Assembly: GCA_039198065.1 (NCBI GenBank)
Contig: JBCCTU010000001.1
Location: forward strand, 868,001 to 932,000
Direction: 5' to 3'
DNA from: CALHVX01 sp039198065
GTDB taxonomy: Bacteria; Pseudomonadota; Gammaproteobacteria; Pseudomonadales; Azotimanducaceae
DNA: 64,000 nucleotides
The first letter of the stretch is position 1. Every line of letters starts with the position of its first letter. Below, piece after piece: positions 1 to 7,224 of the stretch. The position numbers and the translations under genes were made by a program. Under the pieces are notes generated by a model. It searched no databases. It worked only from the letters and a program-made list of their open reading frames with translations, and was not told where the DNA came from.

Positions 1-69
1 TTCTTCGTTCTGGCACGAACCGTGAACCAGGGTTTCGAGCGACAGTGGCGGGGCCGTACCCCGTCCTGA
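1..69 (+). CDS. C-terminal end of an unidentified protein (cut by window edge)
   Basis: Frame 1 is open from the first base and stops with TGA at 67-69, giving 22 residues that begin Phe-Phe-Val-Leu-Ala and end Gly-Arg-Thr-Pro-Ser. The first part is hydrophobic and is followed by a basic stretch, which would suit the cytoplasmic end of a last membrane helix. This is too short to assign a family. It converges on fxsA; I see no clear terminator in 70-194. Confidence 0.35.
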   Translation, partial: FFVLARTVNQGFERQWRGRTPS

Positions 70-194
70 GGTCTCCTCGCATCGGAATCCGTATTTGGCC
101 CGAAGCGGTTTGCGCGAAGGTGCCCATCCGGCGATAGAAAGCCGTTAGAAAAGCGGTAGAAGCCTAACCCGGAGATGCTTTCCCGCTGCGAACC

Positions 195-668
195 TCAGTC
201 GTCCTCCCGGCGACTGAACTCGCCGTCGATCACGTCCCCAGGTTCTCGGGTCCCCGCGCCTGGTCGAGGCGAGGAACGGAAGCCGTCGTTGCGCTGCATC
301 TGAACGACCGTCCCCTTGCGAAGTTGGTCTGCCACGGCGGCGGCGAGCACCCGACGGATTGGTGGCGTCAGCAGGAGGAAGCCGGCCGTATCGGTAACGA
401 ATCCGGGCGTCATGAGGAGGGGACCGGACACCGCCAGCATCAGTCCATCGGCCATTTCCTGCGTTGGGATCTCCCCTCGAGCCATGCGCTCCTGCGCGCG
501 TTGTAGGACAGCCAGGCCCTGTGATTTGAGCAAGGCGGCTCCGATAACGGCCGTGAGCACCACCAGACCAATGGTCGGTACCGCACCGATAACGCCGCCG
601 ACCGTCAGCAGCAGATACATTTCGACGACCGGTACAAGGATGAAGAGGATGGCAAACCAGCGGCCCAA
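195..668 (-). CDS. fxsA: FxsA family inner-membrane protein
   Basis: This is a 157-residue membrane protein. The N-terminus (about residues 5-50) is two hydrophobic helices, and another hydrophobic stretch near 76-102 holds the family's Pro-Gly-Phe-x-Thr-Asp signature (PGFVTD). The tail is polar and Arg/Asp-rich. FxsA was named for relieving phage exclusion when overproduced in E. coli; its normal role is unclear. The start is TTG, preceded by GAGGA at a good distance. It lies divergent from the alkyltransferase-like gene and near groES-groL, a neighbourhood common in Gammaproteobacteria. The family call is firm, the cellular function is not known. Confidence 0.88.
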   Translation of the reverse strand: MGRWFAILFILVPVVEMYLLLTVGGVIGAVPTIGLVVLTAVIGAALLKSQGLAVLQRAQERMARGEIPTQEMADGLMLAVSGPLLMTPGFVTDTAGFLLLTPPIRRVLAAAVADQLRKGTVVQMQRNDGFRSSPRPGAGTREPGDVIDGEFSRREDD

Positions 669-726
669 GCGTCGTTCCTCGAAATCAGGGGCCCGAAACT
701 CTCCGTCGCGGTCTGAGGAAACGCAA

Positions 727-1056
727 GTGGAAGTCGAACAAACCCCCGAACCGCTTGGGAAACGCCGGGAGGCCGTGTGGCAGGTCGTAGCCGCGATCCC
801 GCCAGGCTTCGTCGCCGGCTACGGCCAGGTAGCCGCGCTGGCGGGGCTACCTGGCCGTGCGCGTTGGGTAGGCCGCGTGTTAAGCGAGCTTCCGGCTGAC
901 ACGCGCCTGCCGTGGCACCGAGTGGTTACCGCGTCCGGACAGATCGCCGATCGACCGGGCGCGGCGCGGCAACGCGCGCGGCTTCGTGACGAAGGGGTGC
1001 TGGTGCGGAACGGCCGAATCGCATCTGATCGATTCTGGCCGAACGGGCGCGGGTAG
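727..1056 (+). CDS. Alkyltransferase-like protein (ATL, MGMT-fold DNA-binding protein)
   Basis: A 109-residue protein with the DNA-binding fold of O6-alkylguanine-DNA alkyltransferase. The active-site motif that reads Pro-Cys-His-Arg in true alkyltransferases reads Pro-Trp-His-Arg here (Trp63), so it cannot accept alkyl groups. Known ATL proteins bind O6-alkylguanine and pass the lesion to nucleotide excision repair; that role here is inferred from the family. The GYGQVA segment (about 31-36) and the conserved Arg50 are present. The start is taken as GTG 727, after GAGGAA at 715-720. The frame is open further upstream, but that part overlaps fxsA antisense and has no family similarity. Confidence 0.85.
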   Translation: MEVEQTPEPLGKRREAVWQVVAAIPPGFVAGYGQVAALAGLPGRARWVGRVLSELPADTRLPWHRVVTASGQIADRPGAARQRARLRDEGVLVRNGRIASDRFWPNGRG

Positions 1057-1120
1057 CGGCATCTGAATCCCGCCAAGGCAGCCTTTGACCCACTGCATCG
1101 ACGATTTTTCGCCCTGCCCC

Positions 1121-1148
1121 CTTGAATCTCGGGGGCTGGCCCCTATGA
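1121..1148 (+). promoter_or_regulatory. Probable sigma-32 (heat-shock) promoter of groES-groL
   Basis: CTTGAAT at 1121-1127 and CCCCTATGA at 1140-1148 match the sigma-32 -35 and -10 elements, with 13 bases between CTTGAA and CCCC. The predicted start of transcription falls just before the CIRCE element, about 170 bases upstream of groES. This is a match by eye, not a measured promoter. Confidence 0.7.
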
Positions 1149-1160
1149 TCTCCGCGCCGC

Positions 1161-1187
1161 TTAGCACTCAGTGGTCGTGAGTGCTAA
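1161..1187 (+). promoter_or_regulatory. CIRCE operator (HrcA binding site)
   Basis: TTAGCACTC at 1161-1169 and GAGTGCTAA at 1179-1187 form a perfect inverted repeat with a 9-base spacer, identical to the CIRCE consensus. HrcA represses groE operons through this element. It sits immediately downstream of the sigma-32-like promoter, so it would overlap the start of the transcript. hrcA itself is not in the window. Confidence 0.95.
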
Positions 1188-1325
1188 GAGCTGACAACCA
1201 AAGCTGTGGCCGATTGGGTAGCCATGTTTGCGGCGTGCAAACGCGCTGCCATCCGGATACGGGCCCAGCGAATTAACTCAGAAGCACGAGCGGGCGCAGG
1301 CCCGATAACGTTTGGAGAACAGTGA

Positions 1326-1616
1326 ATGAAGATTCGACCCCTTCATGACCGCGTCGTAGTGCGCCGGTTGGAAGAAGAAACGAAAACCGCCGGCGGCATC
1401 GTGCTGCCCGATTCAGCGACTGAGAAGCCCTCTCAGGGCGAGGTCCTTGCCGTAGGCAATGGCCGCATCCTCGACAGCGGCGACGTCCGCGCGCTGGACG
1501 TCAAGGTGGGCGACAAAGTCCTTTTCGGCCAGTACGGCGGCAGCACCGTCAAGGTTGACGGTGAAGAACTGCTGGTCCTGAGCGAAACCGAAATCTTCGG
1601 CGTTCTCGAAGGCTAA
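1326..1616 (+). CDS. groES: Co-chaperonin GroES (Cpn10)
   Basis: A 96-residue protein of full family length. It begins with the typical MKIRPLHDRVVVRR strand and has the mobile-loop region (about residues 16-33, with GGIVLPDSA) that docks on GroEL. It caps the GroEL ring during ATP-driven folding of cytoplasmic proteins. GGAGA lies 8-12 bases upstream of the ATG. It is the first gene of a two-gene operon with groL 30 bases downstream, under the sigma-32-like promoter and CIRCE element. Confidence 0.98.
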   Translation: MKIRPLHDRVVVRRLEEETKTAGGIVLPDSATEKPSQGEVLAVGNGRILDSGDVRALDVKVGDKVLFGQYGGSTVKVDGEELLVLSETEIFGVLEG

Positions 1617-1646
1617 GGCTAAGAGTAGGAACATAGGAAACGAAAC

Positions 1647-3278
1647 ATGAGCGCAAAAGACGTAAAGTTTGGTGACGACGCCCGCAGCCGCATGCTCGAA
1701 GGCGTAAACACGCTCGCCAATGCCGTAAAAGTTACCCTCGGCCCGAAAGGCCGCAACGTGGTTCTCGACAAGTCCTTCGGTGCTCCCACCGTGACCAAGG
1801 ACGGCGTCAGTGTTGCCAAGGAAATCGAGCTTCAAGACAAGTTCGAAAATATGGGCGCGCAGATGGTCAAGGAAGTCGCAAGCCAGACCTCTGACGAGGC
1901 GGGTGACGGCACCACGACCGCAACCGTACTCGCCCAGTCTATCCTCACGGAAGGTCTGAAGAGTGTTGCCGCGGGCATGAACCCCATGGACCTCAAGCGG
2001 GGTATCGATAAGGCTGTGACCGCCGCCGTTGCTGCGATTCAGGGCATGGCAACGCCGTGCAAAGACAGCAAGGAAATCGCCCAGGTGGGCACAATCTCTG
2101 CCAACAGCGATTCCGCTGTGGGTGAAATCATCGCCGAAGCCATGGACAAGGTCGGTAAGGAAGGCGTTATCACCGTCGAGGAGGGTTCTGGCCTCGAGAA
2201 CGAACTCGACGTTGTTGAAGGCATGCAGTTCGACCGCGGTTACCTGTCGCCGTACTTCATCAACAACCAGGAATCGATGGCTGCGGAACTGGACGATCCG
2301 TACATTCTTCTGTGCGATAAGAAGATCTCCAATATTCGCGACATGCTTCCGATCCTCGAGAACGTCGCCAAAGCGGGCAAGCCGTTGATGGTCATCGCAG
2401 AGGATATCGAAGGCGAAGCGCTCGCTACGCTGGTCGTAAACAACATGCGCGGCATCGTCAAAGTGGCGGCTGCCAAGGCGCCGGGGTTCGGTGACCGTCG
2501 TAAGGCCATGCTGCAGGACATCGCGATCCTGACCGGTGGCACGGTGATCTCGGAAGAAGTGGGCCTGACGCTGGAAGGCGCAACCCTTGATGATCTCGGC
2601 ACCGCCAAGCGCGTCAGCCTCACCAAGGAAAACACCACGATCGTCGACGGCGCTGGTGCGAAGAACGACATCGAGGCACGCATCAAGCAGATCCGTGCTG
2701 AGATCGAAGACACCAGTTCTGACTACGACCGCGAAAAGCTCCAGGAGCGACTCGCCAAGCTTGCCGGCGGTGTTGCCGTCATCAAGGTCGGCGCACCGAC
2801 GGAAGTTGAAATGAAAGAGAAGAAGGCTCGTGTCGAAGACGCGCTGCATTCGACTCGTGCTGCCGTTGAAGAAGGTGTGGTTCCTGGCGGTGGTGTCACG
2901 CTGGTCCGTGCAATCAACGCTGTTGAATCGGTTACTGGCGACAACGAAGACCAGAACGTGGGCGTTGCCCTGGCGATTCGTGCCATGAGTGCACCGCTCC
3001 GTCAGATCGCGACTAACGCGGGTGTTGAAGGCTCGGTCGTACTCGACAAAGTCAGCCAGCTCTCTGGCAATGACGGCTACAACGCCGCAACCGGTGAGTA
3101 CGGTGACATGCTGGCCATGGGTATCCTCGACCCGGCCAAGGTCACCCGCACGGCGCTGCAGTCCGCGGCTTCCGTCGCCGGTCTCATGATCACCACGGAA
3201 GCGATGGTGAGCGAGATCCCGGAGGACAAGCCGGCGGCTCCGATGCCCGACATGGGCGGTATGGGCGGCATGATGTAA
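1647..3278 (+). CDS. groL: Chaperonin GroEL (Cpn60)
   Basis: A 543-residue full-length chaperonin. The ATP-binding motif DGTTTATVLA (about 87-96) is intact, and the C-terminus ends in the Gly-Gly-Met-rich tail (MGGMGGMM). Fourteen subunits form the double ring that encloses unfolded protein under GroES. The gene follows groES by 30 bases with an AGGAAA ribosome site and is closed by a strong intrinsic terminator 18 bases after the stop. The heat-shock promoter and CIRCE upstream of groES should control both genes. Confidence 0.99.
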   Translation: MSAKDVKFGDDARSRMLEGVNTLANAVKVTLGPKGRNVVLDKSFGAPTVTKDGVSVAKEIELQDKFENMGAQMVKEVASQTSDEAGDGTTTATVLAQSILTEGLKSVAAGMNPMDLKRGIDKAVTAAVAAIQGMATPCKDSKEIAQVGTISANSDSAVGEIIAEAMDKVGKEGVITVEEGSGLENELDVVEGMQFDRGYLSPYFINNQESMAAELDDPYILLCDKKISNIRDMLPILENVAKAGKPLMVIAEDIEGEALATLVVNNMRGIVKVAAAKAPGFGDRRKAMLQDIAILTGGTVISEEVGLTLEGATLDDLGTAKRVSLTKENTTIVDGAGAKNDIEARIKQIRAEIEDTSSDYDREKLQERLAKLAGGVAVIKVGAPTEVEMKEKKARVEDALHSTRAAVEEGVVPGGGVTLVRAINAVESVTGDNEDQNVGVALAIRAMSAPLRQIATNAGVEGSVVLDKVSQLSGNDGYNAATGEYGDMLAMGILDPAKVTRTALQSAASVAGLMITTEAMVSEIPEDKPAAPMPDMGGMGGMM

Positions 3279-3296
3279 AGCTGCTGCTCTGCGCAC

Positions 3297-3326
3297 AAAA
3301 GCCCGGCTCCGGCCGGGCTTTTTTTT
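3297..3326 (+). terminator. Intrinsic terminator of groES-groL
   Basis: GCCCGGC (3301-3307) and GCCGGGC (3312-3318) form a perfect GC-rich stem with a TCCG loop, followed by eight T (3319-3326). The A-run before the stem lets it extend by four further A-T pairs. A second T-run and the repeated words TTTTTTTGGGTAT follow to about 3347. Confidence 0.93.
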
Positions 3327-3418
3327 GGGTATATTTTTTTGGGTATTTGTGGCGGTGTCCTCCCGCGACGCTGACTTTTAGTACCATCGGTGGTGATCAA
3401 CGGAGGAAGCGCCAGCCC

Positions 3419-4216
3419 ATGACGCGCGCACGAGAACGCTACCAGTCCCTCGGTACGGATACCGATCTGTCATGCAACCCCGTCACCATCAGTGCGTCCC
3501 CGGATGACGCCGCCGATCCCCGGCGCGGAGCTGCGCGACGCAATGAGGGTGATCGGCGGCGGAACACGCGTGGCGGCGGGAGCGGTGGCGGCAGTGGATC
3601 GATTGCAATCAATCTGGTGTTAGTGGTTCTTCTTGCCGGTTTGATGGTTGCCGGTTGGTTCGTCGCCAATCAACAGCAGGCGCTTGCGGCAGCCGAGGAG
3701 GCTCGGTCGTCGGCGGAGGCGCGCCTTAAGGTGCTCGAGGATCGGCTCCGGGTCACGGATGAGACGCTTACCGAATCCGGGGAAGACACCCAAGACAAGA
3801 TCAATTTCTGGGAATCGGAAATCCGCAAGCTTTGGGCCGTGTCGAATGAACGCAACAAAGACTGGATTCAGGACAATCAAAAGCAGTTAAAGACTCAAAC
3901 TGGCCAGCTCAACACGCTAACGAAAGAGCTCAAAACCCTGAACGACCGCCTCGCGCGGCAGGCGGATGCGCTTGACGCAACGGCTGACCTACCGGCTAAG
4001 TTCGGGGCTGTCGAGAAACAGGTTGGTGGTTTGCTCGAGACGCAGCGGGAACTCACGGATCGAGTTAACAAAACCCGCCAGACCGTTGCCAGTCTCCAGG
4101 CGGGCTTGGCTAACCGGGTCACGGAAAACGAACAGGCGGTCGCCTCGATGGATGCGTTCCGAGCGCAGGTCTTGAGCCGACTGCTGGAACTTGAGCGTCG
4201 CCTGTCCGGGGGCTGA
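3419..4216 (+). CDS. Single-pass membrane protein with long coiled coil, unknown function
   Basis: A 265-residue protein. Residues 1-60 are polar, with a Gly/Ser/Arg-rich patch. One strong membrane segment spans about 61-82 (IAINLVLVVLLAGLMVAGWF). The remainder (about 84-265) is Gln/Glu/Lys/Leu-rich and looks like a long coiled coil with no Cys. I know no named family for it. The start chosen is ATG 3419, after GGAGG at 3402-3406; the frame is open further upstream but that part overlaps the terminator region. It is a single gene, facing the same way as the HD-GYP gene that follows. A role as an envelope-anchored scaffold is only a guess from its shape. Confidence 0.75.
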   Translation: MTRARERYQSLGTDTDLSCNPVTISASPDDAADPRRGAARRNEGDRRRNTRGGGSGGGSGSIAINLVLVVLLAGLMVAGWFVANQQQALAAAEEARSSAEARLKVLEDRLRVTDETLTESGEDTQDKINFWESEIRKLWAVSNERNKDWIQDNQKQLKTQTGQLNTLTKELKTLNDRLARQADALDATADLPAKFGAVEKQVGGLLETQRELTDRVNKTRQTVASLQAGLANRVTENEQAVASMDAFRAQVLSRLLELERRLSGG

Positions 4217-4217
4217 C

Positions 4218-4243
4218 GCGGGACTCCGAAGCGGGACTCCGAA
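4218..4243. repeat. Tandem duplication of a 13-base unit
   Basis: GCGGGACTCCGAA occurs twice back to back, starting one base after the preceding stop codon. No third copy follows (only GC). Probably a recent small duplication in the intergenic DNA; no function can be assigned. Confidence 0.85.
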
Positions 4244-4363
4244 GCAGAATGCCGACGTGGGGCGTCGGGTCGTTTTCGCGCACGGGGTCTGCAGGCGCTG
4301 ACTTTTTGACGTTGTGTGAACTATCGCAAGCCCCCATGTTGAGGGGAGGGCGATACTTGGAGC

Positions 4364-6397
4364 ATGGCCCTCGTACCCTCCGAACAACCACGGCTGGCGC
4401 CGTTGCCATCGCTGCGGATGCTTCACCTGGCTTCGTCTCGAACCGGTCGTCTGCTGCCCCGGCGAGTCGGTGAGACTCTTGCCGCTGAACCAGCCAGCCG
4501 GTCGCTGTTGCGCGTAGCCCAAGCTCAGGGCTGGGTTGTGGAGCGGCTCAGTTGCGATGCCGGTGCCGCTTACCTGGCCGATGCGCGACAGGTTGCGGAT
4601 CAGGTGGCCCTGGTGCTGATATCCCGAGAGGCCTGCCAGGAGCCCCGCAGCACCGCAGAGCTTCGTAGCCGCTTCCCCTATGCGCTGTTCGTTGCCGAGG
4701 GCGCCTGTACCGAGGCGGACCTGCAGTTGCCGGAGACCCGCTCTGAGCTGCTCCTGCGACAGCTACTCGTGCATGCAGCCGACCTTCGTCGGCGGGGCCT
4801 ACGGCAGCACCAACTGATGCGTGATGTCGGCCGCTCGCGCCGTCAAACATTGCAGCTCACGGAGATCGGAAACGCGTTAACAACGACGCGTAACGTCGAT
4901 GAGCTGCTCAAACGGATACTGGGTGAAGCGCGACGGCTGGCGAACTGCGATGGCGCCTCTCTGTATCTGCTTGATCGTCGCAAAGAAGATGCGAACGAAC
5001 TGGTGTTCAAGCTCGCCGAGAACGCATCGGTCGATTTTTCCTTCGAGGAAAAGCGACTGCCTCTAACCGCGGCGTCGATTGCTGGTTTCGTTGCGTTGCG
5101 AGGGACGGAACTGAATTTACCCGATGCCTACGCTATTCCCGACGATGCGCCGTACCACTTCAACGACAGCTTCGATCGGGCGATGGCGTATCGGACCCAG
5201 TCGATGCTTGTGCTGCCGATGCGCGATCACCACGATCAGGTCGTTGGGGTGCTGCAGTTCATCAACTGCATTGAAACGGATGCACTCACGAACGAGGCGC
5301 GCGTCGTGCCCTTTGGTGAGGAACTCGCGTCATTGCTGCGCGCCGTGGCGAGCCAGGCCGCCGTGTCCATTCAGAAGAGCTTGCTGATCGAGGACATGGG
5401 GGAGCTGTTTGAGAGCTTTGTTCAAGCCTCGGTTAAAACCATTGAACAGCGTGACCCGACGACCAGTGGCCACTCGTTTCGCGTGGCGGACAAGACCGTC
5501 GCACTGCTGCAGGCTTTGCCTCAGTCTGACAATAGCCGCTTTCGCGAGCTTAAGTTCAGCGCCGCACACTTGCGTGAGGTGCGCTATGCCGCGTTGCTGC
5601 ATGACGTCGGCAAGATCGGTGTGCGAGAAAGCGTGCTGACCAAGGCTCGCAAGCTACCCGATGACCGCCTGGAAGTCCTTCGCCACCGAATCGAAGTACA
5701 GCGAGAGCGCATACGTCGGCGGGCCCTAGAGCAGCAGTTCCACGCGCTTCACGTGCTTGCGCATCATGGCAAGGCCAACGATGATCCGGCGAAGATCGTC
5801 GCCCAGACGCAGGCACAGGTCGAACGCGATCTCAGTCATCTGGATCAGGTGTGGGACTGGATCGAGCGCGCGAACGAGCCCTGGATCGAAACCCAACCGG
5901 AATTGGCCTGCATTAAAGAACTGGCGAAGGTGCCGTACTTTGAAGCCGACGGGCAGGCCTCCTTGCTGCTCTCCCCGAGCGACATCGACGCCTTGAGCGT
6001 GCGCCGTGGCAGCCTGACGGACAGTGAGCGACTGCAGATTCAGGATCACGTGGTCCACACCCGGGACTTCCTGTCTATGCTGCGCTGGCCACCAGAACTC
6101 GCCCAGGTGCCGACGATTGCCGGCGCGCATCACGAGAAGCTCGACGGCACGGGCTATCCCCAGGGGCTAACGTCGGAGGAAATTCCGCTGGCGAGCAAAG
6201 TCATGACGGTCTGTGACATCTACGATGCATTGACGGCCATGGACCGCCCCTATAAGCGTTCGATCTCGGATGAGGACGCCTTAGCCATCCTTCGAAAGGA
6301 GGCTGCCGCGAACCTGATCGATTCCGATATCGTCGACATCTTCATTGAAAGCCGTGTGTATCTGCGGCCGCTTACGTTCAGTTCCAATCTTCGATGA
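4364..6397 (+). CDS. GAF and HD-GYP domain protein (probable cyclic-di-GMP phosphodiesterase)
   Basis: A 677-residue cytoplasmic protein. Residues 1-160 are an unassigned N-terminal region, 165-345 fit a GAF sensor domain, and 350-677 are an HD-GYP domain. The metal-binding HDVGK motif is at about 413-417, and HHEKLDGTGYP (589-599) carries the GYP signature. HD-GYP enzymes hydrolyse cyclic-di-GMP, so this protein should lower that second messenger in response to whatever the GAF domain senses. Between HDVGK and the later conserved histidines there are about 110 more residues than in ordinary HD-GYP domains. It overlaps the end of gspB by 20 bases, tail to tail. The domain call is firm; catalytic activity is inferred from intact motifs. 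Confidence 0.88.
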   Translation: MALVPSEQPRLAPLPSLRMLHLASSRTGRLLPRRVGETLAAEPASRSLLRVAQAQGWVVERLSCDAGAAYLADARQVADQVALVLISREACQEPRSTAELRSRFPYALFVAEGACTEADLQLPETRSELLLRQLLVHAADLRRRGLRQHQLMRDVGRSRRQTLQLTEIGNALTTTRNVDELLKRILGEARRLANCDGASLYLLDRRKEDANELVFKLAENASVDFSFEEKRLPLTAASIAGFVALRGTELNLPDAYAIPDDAPYHFNDSFDRAMAYRTQSMLVLPMRDHHDQVVGVLQFINCIETDALTNEARVVPFGEELASLLRAVASQAAVSIQKSLLIEDMGELFESFVQASVKTIEQRDPTTSGHSFRVADKTVALLQALPQSDNSRFRELKFSAAHLREVRYAALLHDVGKIGVRESVLTKARKLPDDRLEVLRHRIEVQRERIRRRALEQQFHALHVLAHHGKANDDPAKIVAQTQAQVERDLSHLDQVWDWIERANEPWIETQPELACIKELAKVPYFEADGQASLLLSPSDIDALSVRRGSLTDSERLQIQDHVVHTRDFLSMLRWPPELAQVPTIAGAHHEKLDGTGYPQGLTSEEIPLASKVMTVCDIYDALTAMDRPYKRSISDEDALAILRKEAAANLIDSDIVDIFIESRVYLRPLTFSSNLR

Positions 6398-7214
6398 CTG
6401 ACACAGCGACGCGGTAACCCCGATAGTCCACGAGGATGCCTTCCTCCGTTACCGCCCGCAGCACCATTTCTCCGATACTTTCGCCCTCGGACAGGCGCCG
6501 GGCATTGACGACCACGGCACGTAGGGCGGGATCGTCTGCGAAGATGTGCGTAGAAAATTCGAGCTTTGGAAAGTCCTGGCGATCCGCCGGGGGCAGCTCG
6601 GCCAGCTGGATCACCCGCGACGGGCGGTTGGCTGGAGGCGTCGCCTGGGGGCTTGGCGTTACCGGTCCTGGTGCAGGTGCAGGTGTCTCGGTTTCTGACA
6701 CTGCTGGCCCGTCGTCGGGAAGTAGATCGAGGGCTGCGGCTTCGTCGGGACTCAGAACGCGACCGGCGCTCGCCGGTGCTGCCGGGCTCGAACTGCGAAC
6801 GCTGGCGGCCACGGCCGTACTGGATTCGCGAACCGGCGCGATGACCCGCTCCTGCGGCGCCACGGGCTGGCTTTGATTAGGCCGCGGGCTCTCATTAAGC
6901 CGCAGGCGCTCATTGGGCTGCGTAGCTGTCGGTGGGGCTGTACGGCTGCGCGGCGTGACGGTCAGCTCTCTTTGAGCCGTCGGCCGGGAAATGTTGGCTG
7001 GCGGCGGGACAGGTGTTTCGGCCGTTGGCGCTTGCGTCGTCAACCGCGGGTAGAACAGAACGCCAAGCGCGATCACGTTCACTACCGCGCCGAACCCCAG
7101 GAGCCAGGGGAGCCAGGGTCGTTGCGCGCGCGGTGGTTTCAGAGCGACTTCTGCGGCAATGACCGGGTCCGAGTCGGCCTGATCTTTTTTCAGTGCTTGC
7201 AGAATGTACGACAT
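6378..7214 (-). CDS. gspB: GspB-like type II secretion assembly protein
   Basis: A 278-residue protein starting MSYILQALKKDQ, typical of the GspB/ExeB family. A single membrane helix lies at about 36-54. A long Pro/Ala/Ser/Thr-rich periplasmic linker (about 55-200) leads to a C-terminal GspB domain (about 205-278). With GspA it is thought to help insert or assemble the secretin of the type II secretion system across the peptidoglycan. It follows gspA by 10 bases on the same strand. No other gsp genes are in the window, so the secretion apparatus must lie elsewhere or be missing. Confidence 0.85.
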   Translation of the reverse strand: MSYILQALKKDQADSDPVIAAEVALKPPRAQRPWLPWLLGFGAVVNVIALGVLFYPRLTTQAPTAETPVPPPANISRPTAQRELTVTPRSRTAPPTATQPNERLRLNESPRPNQSQPVAPQERVIAPVRESSTAVAASVRSSSPAAPASAGRVLSPDEAAALDLLPDDGPAVSETETPAPAPGPVTPSPQATPPANRPSRVIQLAELPPADRQDFPKLEFSTHIFADDPALRAVVVNARRLSEGESIGEMVLRAVTEEGILVDYRGYRVAVSVIEDWN

Positions 7215-7224
7215 GGCTCGGCGG

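Noticed and set aside
316..726. Upstream 137-codon extension of the alkyltransferase-like frame
   Set aside because: It runs antisense through fxsA, is composed of Arg/Ser/Pro shadow-like sequence, and GTG 727 has a good ribosome site.
1413..3296. 627-codon open frame on the minus strand opposite groES-groL
   Set aside because: It is an antisense shadow of a highly biased, GC-rich groL; no family similarity, and groL is certain.
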